64,000 nucleotides of DNA from Nocardia aurantia (GTDB taxonomy: Bacteria; Actinomycetota; Actinomycetes; Mycobacteriales; Mycobacteriaceae), in contig NZ_WEGI01000002.1 in assembly GCF_009604425.1 (NCBI RefSeq), forward strand, positions 496,001-560,000, written 5' to 3'. Shown here piece after piece: positions 1-8,415 of the stretch. How positions within the stretch are numbered: position 1 is the stretch's first letter; each line of letters starts with the position of its first letter. The position numbers and the translations under genes are program-made. Below the pieces are notes generated by a model. It was not told where the DNA came from. It saw nothing but the letters and a program-made list of their open reading frames with translations, and did not search any database.

Positions 1-32
1 GAGCACTGCGGGGGGTGTCGGCGGCGGAAACC

Positions 33-758
33 CTATCCCGCCAGGGACTCCGGGACTCGGGCGGACTGGGGGCGGCTGCCGGAGGGGACGTCCTTCTTCA
101 GGCTGGCGGCGTAGACGTCCACGTACTCCTGACCGGACATCCGCATCAGTTCGTACATGATCTCGTCGGTGATCGCGCGCTCGACGAAGCGGTTGCCGCC
201 CATACCCTCGTAGCGGGAGAAGTCGATCGGCTTACCGAAGCGGACGGTGACCTGGCGACGGCGGAACTTGAACGGTCCGGGCGGGCAGACCTCGTCGGTT
301 CCGGTCAGCGCGACCGGGATCACCGGGACGCCGACCTCGAGGGCCAGCCGGGCCACACCGGTCTTGCCCTTGTACAGCCGGCCGTCGGGGGAACGGGTGC
401 CCTCCGGGTACAGGCCGACGACGCGGCCCTCCTCCAGCAACTTGCGAGCGGTGTTGAGCGCGTCCTCCGCGGCGTCGGCGCCGCTGCGGTCGATCGGGTA
501 CTGGCCGGTGCCGGAGAAGAAGAACTTCTGCAGCCGGCCCTTCAGTCCCGGGGTGGTGAAGTATTCGGCCTTCGCCAGATAGGTGATGCGGCGCGGGCTC
601 ATCAACGGGGTGAACAACCAGTCGGTGAACGACAGATGGTTCCCGGCGAGGATGACTGCGCCGTTGGCAGGAATGTTCTCCACACCCTCGGCTCGGGGCC
701 GATTGTAAAAATGTAGAAAAGGTCCGACCAACACGAACTTCAGCAGCCAGTAGAACAT
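33..758 (-). CDS. plsC: 1-acyl-sn-glycerol-3-phosphate acyltransferase (PlsC family)
   Basis: This 241-residue protein should transfer an acyl chain to lysophosphatidate at the membrane, the second acylation of phospholipid synthesis. The PlsC signature is complete: the NHxxxxD catalytic motif (N40-H41 to D46), the glycerophosphate-binding EGTR at 119-122 in LYPEGTRS, and a VPVIPVALTG strand near 144-153. A hydrophobic N-terminus (about residues 3-16) fits membrane association. It is the last gene of the minus-strand pimB-to-plsC group, about 160 bp after the ROK kinase gene. The position matches Rv2182c of M. tuberculosis (recalled). The exact acyl acceptor cannot be read from sequence. Confidence 0.93.
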   Translation of the reverse strand: MFYWLLKFVLVGPFLHFYNRPRAEGVENIPANGAVILAGNHLSFTDWLFTPLMSPRRITYLAKAEYFTTPGLKGRLQKFFFSGTGQYPIDRSGADAAEDALNTARKLLEEGRVVGLYPEGTRSPDGRLYKGKTGVARLALEVGVPVIPVALTGTDEVCPPGPFKFRRRQVTVRFGKPIDFSRYEGMGGNRFVERAITDEIMYELMRMSGQEYVDVYAASLKKDVPSGSRPQSARVPESLAG

Positions 759-917
759 CGCGTCCTTTCCGGAGGATCAAATCTCGCCACCCGTGGGGAG
801 CATCGTCGGCCGCCCGCGGTCCCCGCCATATGTTGCCGACTCTACCGCCGCGTAGCAGCCGTGACCAAGCCCGCAACGGGGAATTCACAACGGTGAACCA
901 CCGCTGTTTCGAGGTGT

Positions 918-2003
918 TCAGCGGTGTGCCGGAGCTTTGCCGTCGCCGGCCGAATCCCGGCCCCTCGCAGTGGTACTACCCCGGCTCGCCGCGGTACCAC
1001 CACGGCCCGCCGGAATTCCCGCGTCGCGACCGGGGGCCAGGGCGGTCCGGGCGAGTTCCGCGGCGCCGATCATGCCGGCCGCCTCCCCGAGCTGCGTGGT
1101 CCGGATGCGGGCCAGCGGCCGGTGCCGGGCGCCGGTGATGGCCGCCGCGTAGTGTTCGCGCGCGTCGTCGAGATACAGCGGCGCCGAGGAACTCACGCCC
1201 CCGGCGATCACGATCAGGTCCGGATCGAACAGGTCGCTGACCGCCGCCAGGCCCAGCCCCAGCCAGCGCGCGAACTCGGCCAGCACCTGCAGCGCCACCG
1301 GATCGCCGTCCTGCGCGGCCCCCGCCACCCGCCGCCCGGTCAGCGAGCCCGGGTCGCGGGTCACCTCGCGGGCGAGGATCGTCGAGCGCATCGGATCGGT
1401 GGCCAGCGCCTCGATCGCGGTGTCCACCAGCGCGGTCCCGCTGCAGTACCGCTCCCAGCAACCGCGCTTGCCGCACGGGCAGGCCCGGCCGTGCGGAACC
1501 ACCTGTAAATGGCCGAGTTCCGGCGCCACGCCGTAACTGCCGCGGTACAGCTCGCCGCCGACCAGCAGCGCCGCCCCGATGCCGGTGCCGATCGCCACCA
1601 GCACCCCGTTGCGCGCGCCGGCCGCCGCGCCGAACCGGTATTCGGCCCACATCGCCGCGTTCGCATCGTGTTCCAGGATCACCGGCAGCCCCAGGCGTTC
1701 CGACAGCCGCCGCGCCACGGGCGTGTCCTCCCAGGGCAGGTGCGGGGCGAAGCGCACCGAGGTCCGGGTCTCGTCGACGAAGCCCGCGACCGCCAGGCCG
1801 ACCGCGCCGATGTCGTGCCGCGCCAGCAGTTCCCGCACCACGCGCGCGAGCCCGTCCTCCAGGGCCCGCTCCGAGTGCGGGGTCTGGGCCTGCACGGTGT
1901 CGCGCACCTCGCCGGCGCCGTCGACCACGGAGGCCCGGATGTTGGTGCCGCCGACATCGATGCCGACGGTCAGCGGCCGTTCCCGCCCGAGCTGTGTCGT
2001 CAT
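918..2003 (-). CDS. ROK-family sugar kinase, probable glucokinase
   Basis: A 361-residue ROK kinase, probably phosphorylating glucose at C6. It shows the phosphate-binding DVGGTNIR (16-23), a catalytic Asp in EHDANAA (D113), the GTGIG loop (139-143) and the ROK zinc motif CPCGKRGCWE (175-184). The reading frame stays open upstream, but the ATG at 2003 is preferred because it overlaps the TGA of the preceding gene as ATGA, a sign of translational coupling. The C-terminal 40 residues are a Gly/Arg/Ala-rich tail without fold signature. Whether ATP or polyphosphate is the donor is not evident. Confidence 0.9.
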   Translation of the reverse strand: MTTQLGRERPLTVGIDVGGTNIRASVVDGAGEVRDTVQAQTPHSERALEDGLARVVRELLARHDIGAVGLAVAGFVDETRTSVRFAPHLPWEDTPVARRLSERLGLPVILEHDANAAMWAEYRFGAAAGARNGVLVAIGTGIGAALLVGGELYRGSYGVAPELGHLQVVPHGRACPCGKRGCWERYCSGTALVDTAIEALATDPMRSTILAREVTRDPGSLTGRRVAGAAQDGDPVALQVLAEFARWLGLGLAAVSDLFDPDLIVIAGGVSSSAPLYLDDAREHYAAAITGARHRPLARIRTTQLGEAAGMIGAAELARTALAPGRDAGIPAGRGGTAASRGSTTARGRDSAGDGKAPAHR

Positions 2004-2368
2004 GACTTGATCTGGACCGGAATCGGCTGGTAGCGAGCGGGTGCGGGCCGATCCGCGGCCGGTTCGGGTTCGTCCGGCATCACCGGGTCCACCGGCACCC
2101 CGGCCAGCGCCTCCCGCAGCACGGTGACCAGCGCGGTGCCGTGCTGGGCGATGGTGGCGATCGCCTCGTGGTGCTCGCCGCGGACCAGCGCCGCCGTCGC
2201 GCACACCGGGCACCAGCCGCATCCGTCCCATTCGGGGCGGTCGTCCTCGGTGGCGCGGCGCAGGATCGGCTCGACCCGTTCCAGGACCGCCTCCGCGAGC
2301 AGCCGCAGTTCCTCGGTGAATTCGGCCATGTGGTCCGCGGGCGAGTGCCCGGCGCCGGCGTCATTCAT
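2000..2368 (-). CDS. conserved small protein with a CxxCxxC motif
   Basis: A 122-residue protein of unknown function. Its one notable feature is C50-x2-C53-x2-C56 (CGWCPVC), which could bind a metal, flanked by amphipathic helices and a Pro-rich tail from about residue 95. It lies between the ArsA-like ATPase gene (8-bp overlap at its start) and the ROK kinase gene (ATGA overlap at its end), so it is part of a tightly coupled operon. Position and size fit Rv2183c of M. tuberculosis (recalled). No enzymatic function can be assigned. Confidence 0.82.
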   Translation of the reverse strand: MNDAGAGHSPADHMAEFTEELRLLAEAVLERVEPILRRATEDDRPEWDGCGWCPVCATAALVRGEHHEAIATIAQHGTALVTVLREALAGVPVDPVMPDEPEPAADRPAPARYQPIPVQIKS

Positions 2369-3743
2369 CGGGCCACACCTCGGGATCGGGACGGAAGCGC
2401 ACGATCAGCTGATCACCGTCGAGTTCGGCGGCGTCGACGACGCATCGCCGCAACACCGGAGCCAGGCGCAACCGGCGCCGGACCCCGTCCGCTCCCACGA
2501 TCAAATCGTCCTCCACTCGTCCCAGCCGCAACGTCGCCGGATCGGCCACGGGCATCTGCATGCGCAGTGCGAACACCGAACCCAGGCCCGTGCCGGATTC
2601 GAGTCCGACGTACGGCTCCCCGGCCCGGGCGCGCCGGTCGCTCCCCCGGCCGCCGACGCCGCGCTCCGAGCCGGTGTCGGCCTCGCCACGCTGCCCGCCG
2701 CCGCTCCGGCCGGTACCGGCCTCGCCGTGCTGCCGGGAACCGACGCCGTCTCGCGACTCGGTGCCCACGTCGTGGCCCAGCATAGAAGTCCCGTCGCCGG
2801 TCCCGCCGGACGGCGGCGGAACCAGCCCGGTCAGTTCCTCGATCCCGATCGGTTCGGCGCCACCGTATTCCACGGTCGACACCGGGATACCCGGAAAACG
2901 CGCGCGCAGCCCCTCGATCGCGGCGAGTTGCGCCGCGCGTCGCCGCTCGTACCAGTGGGCGGCCGGATGCGCGTCGGGCGGGACCGGCGGCTGGGGCGGC
3001 AACACCTTGTTCACCACCACATGGTCCAGGTTCAGGCCCAGCAGCGTCGCCGCCGACCGCACCCGCGCGGTCTCCGCCAGCGCCACCCGCTCGGCGGCGG
3101 TGACCAGCACCGCGATGGTCCGGCTCCGATCCGCGAACAGGTCACGGGCGGCGGCCACCTCGGCGGCGATCCGGTCCACGGCCAGCGCCACCAGCGCGCG
3201 GCGCAGATCGCCGCCGCTGAGGCCGGGCATCCGCGCCGCGGTCGGCCAGACCCGGTCGAGATAGCCGAGCAGGGTCGCGGGTGTGGACAGGATGCGCAGC
3301 AGATCGGCGGTCGGCGGGCAGTCCAGCACGATGTCGTCCCAGTCGCCGGTGTCCGCGAGGCGGGTGATCTCGAGCAGCAGCAGCAACTCCTGGACACCCG
3401 GCAGTCCGGTCAGTTCGGCCGGATCGAGCGCGGTCAGGTCGACGCCGTGGTCGCGGCCGACACCGGACAGCAGCGGCACGGCCGCCGCGAACCGGTCTTC
3501 GACCAGGGACAGCGAATCGAGCTCGAGCACATCCAGATTCGGCAGGACCGAGGCCGGCGCGGGATCGCGCGGGATCGATCGGCCGAGCGCGTCGCCGAGC
3601 GAATGCGCCTGGTCCAGGGATGCCAGCAGCACCCGCCGGCCGTCGTGGGCCCGGGTGATCGCGGTGGCGCACGCGAGCGTGGTCTTGCCGACCCCGCCCT
3701 TGCCGATGAAGAGTTCCAGAGGAGTTGCCGGAGCGTCCGTCAG
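2361..3743 (-). CDS. ArsA/GET3-like P-loop ATPase with apparent CTG start
   Basis: About 460 residues. The first 20 residues carry a deviant Walker A, GKGGVGKTT, as in ArsA/GET3/MinD-type ATPases, followed by ASLDQAHSLGD (switch I-like) and VVVNKVLPPQ, where NK is the base-binding element. No ATG, GTG or TTG lies in frame upstream of the P-loop. The first standard start is the GTG at 3632, which would delete the P-loop, so the likely start is the CTG at 3743, overlapping the upstream TGA as CTGA; a second CTG is at 3719. A Gly/Arg/Ser-rich stretch of about 76 residues (nt 2580-2807) separates the ATPase from a conserved C-terminal beta domain. It resembles Rv2184c by position (recalled). Substrate unknown. 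Confidence 0.85.
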   Translation of the reverse strand: MTDAPATPLELFIGKGGVGKTTLACATAITRAHDGRRVLLASLDQAHSLGDALGRSIPRDPAPASVLPNLDVLELDSLSLVEDRFAAAVPLLSGVGRDHGVDLTALDPAELTGLPGVQELLLLLEITRLADTGDWDDIVLDCPPTADLLRILSTPATLLGYLDRVWPTAARMPGLSGGDLRRALVALAVDRIAAEVAAARDLFADRSRTIAVLVTAAERVALAETARVRSAATLLGLNLDHVVVNKVLPPQPPVPPDAHPAAHWYERRRAAQLAAIEGLRARFPGIPVSTVEYGGAEPIGIEELTGLVPPPSGGTGDGTSMLGHDVGTESRDGVGSRQHGEAGTGRSGGGQRGEADTGSERGVGGRGSDRRARAGEPYVGLESGTGLGSVFALRMQMPVADPATLRLGRVEDDLIVGADGVRRRLRLAPVLRRCVVDAAELDGDQLIVRFRPDPEVWPDE

Positions 3744-4177
3744 CCTTCGACCCGTTTCTTGAGTTCCTTGAGCGCCGTATCGGTGATGACCTTCTCGGCT
3801 TTCCGTTTGAACATGCCGATCATCGGGATGGTGAGGTCGACGGTCAACTCGTAGACGACCTGGGTGGCGCCGTCGGGCTGGTCGATCAGCTCGTAACTGC
3901 CGTCCTGCGCCTTCTGCAGCTCACCGCTGACCAGGTGCCAGCTCACGGCCCTGCCGTCGGGCCGCCAGGTGTAGGACAGCACGTAGGTGTCCTTGACCAC
4001 CCCCGCGTCCAGCACGAACCGCGCGGTCCGAGCGCGACCGTCGCCGGACTTGTCGAGGATCTCCACCGAACGCGCCGCCGATACCCACTCCGGATACGAC
4101 TCGAGGTCGGCGATGACGGCCATCACCCGATCCGACGGGGCGTCGATGATGATCGACCTCTGGGTGCGGTCGGCCAT
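3740..4177 (-). CDS. SRPBCC (polyketide cyclase/START-like) protein
   Basis: A 145-residue protein with the SRPBCC helix-grip pattern: an N-terminal strand (IIIDAP), VMAVIADLESYPEW, and a long C-terminal helix ending KELKKRVEG. Such folds bind hydrophobic ligands, and relatives act as cyclases or lipid carriers. The ATG at 4177 is chosen over upstream starts because AAGGAAG lies at ribosome-binding distance. Its TGA overlaps the presumed CTG start of the ArsA-like gene. Two adjacent SRPBCC genes beside pimB match Rv2185c/Rv2186c (recalled). A role in lipid or lipoglycan metabolism is inference from position. Confidence 0.86.
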   Translation of the reverse strand: MADRTQRSIIIDAPSDRVMAVIADLESYPEWVSAARSVEILDKSGDGRARTARFVLDAGVVKDTYVLSYTWRPDGRAVSWHLVSGELQKAQDGSYELIDQPDGATQVVYELTVDLTIPMIGMFKRKAEKVITDTALKELKKRVEG

Positions 4178-4236
4178 GACAGACAGCGCTTCCTTATCGG
4201 TAGTAGGGACTGGATTTCGTTCTGCGGGAACAGGAC

Positions 4237-4641
4237 TCAGGGCACGGCGGCGACGGCCCGGGGCGGCGCGCCGGGGGCGACACCGGCCGGGCGGCCGGCC
4301 TCGAGCCGGGCCTTGATCTCGAACGCCATCTTGCGGCCGGCCACCCGGCGGGCCCGGTTGGCGGCGGGCAGCGCGCGCGGCGACAGCGCCTGCTGCGGCT
4401 CCGCGTGCAGGAAGTAGTGCAGCACCACGCCGTCCAGGCAGGGCTCCAGCCACACCTCCATGGTGCCGATCAGCGAACCGCCGATGGTCCAGCGAATTCC
4501 CTTGTCGGCGCGGTCTTCCCGGACCTCGAGCACCAGATCCGGCCACCACCCGCGCCAGCGCCCGCGGTCGCCGAGCAGCCCGGCCACCGCGACGCCCGGC
4601 GCCGCGACGAAGGTCTGGTCGGCGATCTGGATACTGCTCAT
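4237..4641 (-). CDS. second SRPBCC-like protein
   Basis: A 134-residue protein with strands and a WRGWWPDLVLEV segment like the first half of SRPBCC domains, then IRWTIGGSLIGTMEVWLEP and a helix rich in Arg/Ala. The C-terminal 20 residues are Ala/Pro/Gly-rich. It lies 11 bp after pimB and 60 bp before the other SRPBCC gene on the same strand, so it is probably co-transcribed. It is more divergent than its neighbour, and no ligand-binding residues can be named. Likely the Rv2186c counterpart (recalled order). Confidence 0.78.
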   Translation of the reverse strand: MSSIQIADQTFVAAPGVAVAGLLGDRGRWRGWWPDLVLEVREDRADKGIRWTIGGSLIGTMEVWLEPCLDGVVLHYFLHAEPQQALSPRALPAANRARRVAGRKMAFEIKARLEAGRPAGVAPGAPPRAVAAVP

Positions 4642-4651
4642 GCCGGTGAGC

Positions 4652-5815
4652 CTAGCTCGAGAACCCCACCGAACCGGACGGCACGGTGAGGTCGAGCAGT
4701 TCCCGCAGCCGGTTCCCGAGCACGTCCCACCGCCACTGCTCCGCGACCCAGGCGCGACCCGCCGCGCCCATGGCCGCCGCGGCGTCGCGATCGGACAGGA
4801 TGTCGACGATCGCGTCCACGATCTGCCGCTGCGATCGGCCGTCGACCACGGTGCCGGTCCGGCCCTCGAGCACGGTTTCCGGGGCGCCGCCGGAACTTCC
4901 GGCCACCACCGGCACGCCGGTGGCCGACGCCTCGAGATAGACGATGCCGAGCCCCTCCACGTCCAGGCCCGCGCCCCGGGTGCGGCTGGGCATCGCGAAC
5001 ACGTCCGCGACGGTGTGGTGCGCGGCGAGTTCGGCCGCGGGCACCCGGCCGGTGAACACGACGTCGTCGGTGAGGCCGGTGGCGGCGACCAGGCCGCGCA
5101 GCCGGTCCTCGTACGGGCCGCCGCCCGCGATCACCAGCACCGCGCCGTCGATCCGCTCCCGGATCTGCTGCATCGCCACGATCAGCGCGTCTTGGCCCTT
5201 GCGCGGCACCAGCCGGGACAGGCACAGGATCGTCGGCCGGTCGCCCAGCCCGTACCGGGCCCGGAGTTCCTGCCGCGCCGCCGGATCCGGCCGGAACACC
5301 GTGCTGTCGACCCCCGGCGGCAGATACTCCAGCGCCGCCTGCGGACCGAACGCGGCCGCGAACCGGCGCCGGGTGTACTTGCTGACGTAGGTGACGGTGT
5401 CGGTGTTCTCGCCGATCGCGCGCAGCGCCTGCCGCGCCGCGGGCAGCATCGACCAGCCCACCTCGTGCCCGTGGGTGCTGGCCACGATGTGCCGGGCTCC
5501 GGCGCGGCGCAGCAGCGGCGACATCAGCGCCAGCGGCGCCGCGGCCCCGAACCACACGCTGTCACAGCGCTCGTCGCGCAGCAGCTTGGCCGCCCGGCGC
5601 AGCACCAGCGGGGACGGCAGCATCAGCGTGGTGGGGTGGCGGACCACCTGGAACGGCTGCTGCGCGTCGAACCGCAGATGGCTGTCGCCCCGCCAGCGCG
5701 GCGCGTACACCACGAGCTGATCCGGCGGCAGCTGCATCGCCAGGGTGTGCACATACGATTGGATGCCGCCGGGCCGAGGCGGAAAATCGTTGGTCACCAA
5801 CAGAGTGCGCGCCAT
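4652..5815 (-). CDS. pimB: GT4 mannosyltransferase, PimB-type (PIM biosynthesis)
   Basis: A 387-residue GT-B glycosyltransferase of family GT4. It has the N-terminal GGIQ loop (16-19), STHGHE (113-118), the SRLVPRKGQD donor-binding segment with R201 and K206, and the EX7E signature (E287 to E295). In mycobacteria the gene at this position, Rv2188c PimB', adds the second mannose to phosphatidylinositol mannoside using GDP-mannose at the inner membrane face. The same reaction is inferred here from family, length and context. It is the first gene of the minus-strand run down to plsC. The family could include other alpha-mannosyltransferases, so substrate is less certain than fold. Confidence 0.9.
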   Translation of the reverse strand: MARTLLVTNDFPPRPGGIQSYVHTLAMQLPPDQLVVYAPRWRGDSHLRFDAQQPFQVVRHPTTLMLPSPLVLRRAAKLLRDERCDSVWFGAAAPLALMSPLLRRAGARHIVASTHGHEVGWSMLPAARQALRAIGENTDTVTYVSKYTRRRFAAAFGPQAALEYLPPGVDSTVFRPDPAARQELRARYGLGDRPTILCLSRLVPRKGQDALIVAMQQIRERIDGAVLVIAGGGPYEDRLRGLVAATGLTDDVVFTGRVPAAELAAHHTVADVFAMPSRTRGAGLDVEGLGIVYLEASATGVPVVAGSSGGAPETVLEGRTGTVVDGRSQRQIVDAIVDILSDRDAAAAMGAAGRAWVAEQWRWDVLGNRLRELLDLTVPSGSVGFSS

Positions 5816-5940
5816 GCCGCGAGTCTATTGCCCTGCCCGAATCGCCGTATCCCAGCCCCCGCCGCCGCGAACCGCTTGCGGGACAACGGGGATCGAGCAC
5901 CGGAGGCCGGGACGGCGCCGCCGCCACACGCCCGCCGAGA

Positions 5941-6090
5941 TGCGCGGCGAGCCGTTCCCGCCGAAACCGACCACTCACGCCGCGAGCCGGTCCCGCCCGA
6001 ACCGACCACTCACGCCGCGGTGCGCGCCGCGAGCCGGTCCCGTTGGAGCCGACCTCTTACGCCGCGGTGTGCGCCGCGAGCCAGTCCCGC
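5941..6090. repeat. imperfect tandem repeat derived from the adjacent gene's 3' end
   Basis: About 3.5 diverged units of 36-47 bp (roughly 5941-5983, 5984-6018, 6019-6065 and the start of the coding copy at 6066). Each has a core like GCGAGCCGGTCCCG followed by ACGCCGCG. The last unit is the coding sequence for the C-terminus of the metalloprotease-like gene (stop at 6057-6059), so the outer units look like serial copies of that gene end. The rest of 5816-6056 holds no gene. Confidence 0.75.
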
Positions 6091-7055
6091 CAGGCCGCGA
6101 CGAATTCGTCGTGGCCGACCCCGAGCGTGTCGCGGAAAGCGGTGTCGAGTGCGGCCGGAGCCTTCGGGCCGGTGGCCGCGTGCCGGTACAGGTCCACCAG
6201 CCTCGGCTCGCCGAATCCGGCGGCGGCGAAGGCGTTCGCCGACCACGCGGTCTCGTAGGCGAGGGCGGCGCCGGGGCCCGGCGCGAAATCCGCGTCGCGG
6301 GGCAGGTCGGCGGGCAGGGCGCCCGAGCGGATGCGGGCGGTCAGGGCGGGGGCCTGCTGGGCGAGGGAGCGGTCTTCGCCGCGATGGCCGGAGTATTCGG
6401 CGAACCCCTCCAGCACCCACTGCGGCGATCCGTCGGTGGTCCGCGCGCGGGCCGCCACGTGGGTCAGCTCGTGCCGCAGGGTTTCCCGCAGACCGTCGGG
6501 CCCGAGCCGGCGCGCGGCGTCGGGGGCGAACACCACCCGCTGACCGGCGGGCCGGGAGCCGGGCAGGTACGGATCGGAGACCGACGCGGCGGCCACCTCC
6601 GGCGACACCGGGCCGGTGGCGTGGGTGAGCGACGCGAATTCCGCGGTGCTGGAAGCCACCACGACGACCGCGGCCCGGGACCAGTCCGCACCCCACAGTT
6701 CGGTGACCGCGGCGACCGCGGGCCCGGCCTCCTTGGCCAGCAGATCCACGTCGCCGCGTTGCCGGGCATGACCGAAGACCACCGACAGCCGCCCGTCCTC
6801 GGCCGACACCTGCTGGGCCACCACCGGCCCGTAGCTCTCCATCAGCCGGCGCACCTCCGGCAGTTGCGGGTCGGCGGCCGGTTCCTCGCCGGCGGCCCGC
6901 GCCGGCGCCGGCCCGACCGCGGGCAGAACGGATTTCGGGAGCAGGATCAGCGCGCCGCCCACGGCGGTCAGCGCCACCACCATCGCGACGGTGACGACGA
7001 ACTCGAATCGCTGCCGAGCCGCCAGCCACCCTCGGAACCGCCGCAGTGCGCTCAT
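6057..7055 (-). CDS. membrane-anchored HExxH metalloprotease-like protein
   Basis: A 332-residue protein with one N-terminal membrane segment (about 18-41) and an extracytoplasmic domain containing HELTH at 195-199, followed by WVLEGFAEY (213-221) that supplies a candidate third zinc ligand Glu, as in gluzincin-type peptidases. The start is the ATG at 7055; the open frame upstream overlaps the NlpC/P60 gene and is ignored. It follows the NlpC/P60 gene by 85 bp on the same strand. Its place next to a RipC-like gene matches Rv2189c (recalled). Proteolytic activity is inferred from the motif only; the substrate is unknown. Confidence 0.84.
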   Translation of the reverse strand: MSALRRFRGWLAARQRFEFVVTVAMVVALTAVGGALILLPKSVLPAVGPAPARAAGEEPAADPQLPEVRRLMESYGPVVAQQVSAEDGRLSVVFGHARQRGDVDLLAKEAGPAVAAVTELWGADWSRAAVVVVASSTAEFASLTHATGPVSPEVAAASVSDPYLPGSRPAGQRVVFAPDAARRLGPDGLRETLRHELTHVAARARTTDGSPQWVLEGFAEYSGHRGEDRSLAQQAPALTARIRSGALPADLPRDADFAPGPGAALAYETAWSANAFAAAGFGEPRLVDLYRHAATGPKAPAALDTAFRDTLGVGHDEFVAAWRDWLAAHTAA

Positions 7056-7140
7056 CCTCACCTCTGAGTTCGATGGGCTCCGCTCGCCGGGCGAACGGCC
7101 GACCGCCGCGCGGGGCGGCTCCCGGTGACGCGCGTCCGGG

Positions 7141-8214
7141 TTACTGCTGCATTCCCATCCAGTACCGGCGGGCCGAGTGGAACGGGGTCGAACCCATCGG
7201 CGCGACCGCGACCGGCACTCCGAACGTCGACGCGTGCAACAGCAGCCCGTTGCCCGCGTAGATGCCGACATGCGAGGCATCCGAATAGAAGAACACCACA
7301 TCGCCGGGCTGCAGGTTGTCGCGGGAGACCGGCGTGCCGACCGCGGCCTGTGCGTAACTCGTGCGGGGCAGGTTGATGCCGACCTGGTGGAAGGCCCATT
7401 GCACCAGACCCGAGCAGTCGAACTCGTCGGGGCCCGTCGCGCCCCACACGTACGGGTCGCCGATCCGGGTGAGCCCGGCGGCCAGCGCGCTGGTGCCGCT
7501 GCCGGGAACGAGCCCGCGCAGCAACGTCTCCCGGTCGAAACCGGGCGGGAACAGCGAACCACTCAGGCTCGACTTGTCCCCCGCCGACAGCTGGCCCCAC
7601 GCCTGGATGGTCTGGGCCATGGCGGCCTGGAGGTCCGAGCGCTTCTTCTCCAGATCGGCCCGCACCGCGTCGGCCTGCTCGGCCGCGCTGTGCGCGGCGT
7701 CGGAGGCGGACCGGGCGGCGGTGTCGGCGACCGTCGCGGCCTTGTCCGCCTTGGCGAGACTGCCGTACTGCTGCGCGGTCTGGGCGGAGATCACGTCCAG
7801 CGCGGACATCTGGTCGAGCATCTGCTGCGGCGAATCGCTGACCAGGATCGAGAACAGCCGATCGGTGCGGGCGCCGGTGTAGGCGGCGATCGCGGCCACG
7901 TCGACGTCGGGCTGGTACCGCGCGACCTCCGCCTCGGCCGCGTCGAGCGCCTGGCCCGTGACGGCCTGCTTGGCGTCGGCGTCGCGGGCGACGGCCTCCT
8001 TGGCGTCCAGATCCGATTGGGCGGCAAGGGCCTGCTGGCCGAGTTGCTCGGACTGCCGGGAAAGGTCGAACAGTCGCTGCACGGCATCCCCGGCGGTGGC
8101 CGGTGGGTCGGCCGAGACACCGCCGGCGGCACAGACGCCGAGGACCAGTGCCCCGACTGCGAGCGAGCCGCTCATCAGGCGTTTGGTGCGGTTGGTGTCC
8201 GGGTGTGCTGCCAC
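7141..8214 (-). CDS. secreted NlpC/P60 peptidoglycan endopeptidase (RipC-like)
   Basis: A 357-residue secreted protein. A signal peptide covers about residues 12-36. A long Ala/Asp/Gln-rich helical region (40-210) is probably coiled coil. The C-terminal NlpC/P60 domain (about 240-357) has the catalytic triad region DCSGLVQW (C267), SHVGIY (H315) and H327. Such enzymes cut the D-Glu-to-diamino acid bond in peptide stems during cell separation and growth. The coiled coil matches RipC-type proteins regulated by FtsEX, and the locus matches Rv2190c (recalled). The start is a GTG. Confidence 0.93.
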   Translation of the reverse strand: MAAHPDTNRTKRLMSGSLAVGALVLGVCAAGGVSADPPATAGDAVQRLFDLSRQSEQLGQQALAAQSDLDAKEAVARDADAKQAVTGQALDAAEAEVARYQPDVDVAAIAAYTGARTDRLFSILVSDSPQQMLDQMSALDVISAQTAQQYGSLAKADKAATVADTAARSASDAAHSAAEQADAVRADLEKKRSDLQAAMAQTIQAWGQLSAGDKSSLSGSLFPPGFDRETLLRGLVPGSGTSALAAGLTRIGDPYVWGATGPDEFDCSGLVQWAFHQVGINLPRTSYAQAAVGTPVSRDNLQPGDVVFFYSDASHVGIYAGNGLLLHASTFGVPVAVAPMGSTPFHSARRYWMGMQQ

Positions 8215-8415
8215 GAGCTGCCGTGCCCCGTTCTCGAACTGATATTCAGGTGGATCGGAAGGTCTCGATGAGGTTACGAAACGGCAGCGGGGCGTGTCCA
8301 GTGGACCACGGACGGACCACGGCCGCTACCGATCTCGCGCAGGCGCATCGGGACCGCCTGCGCGGCAGCGCCCGGACGGCCGCGCGAGCGCGTCCGGTAC
8401 CGCTGCCGAGTGCGC

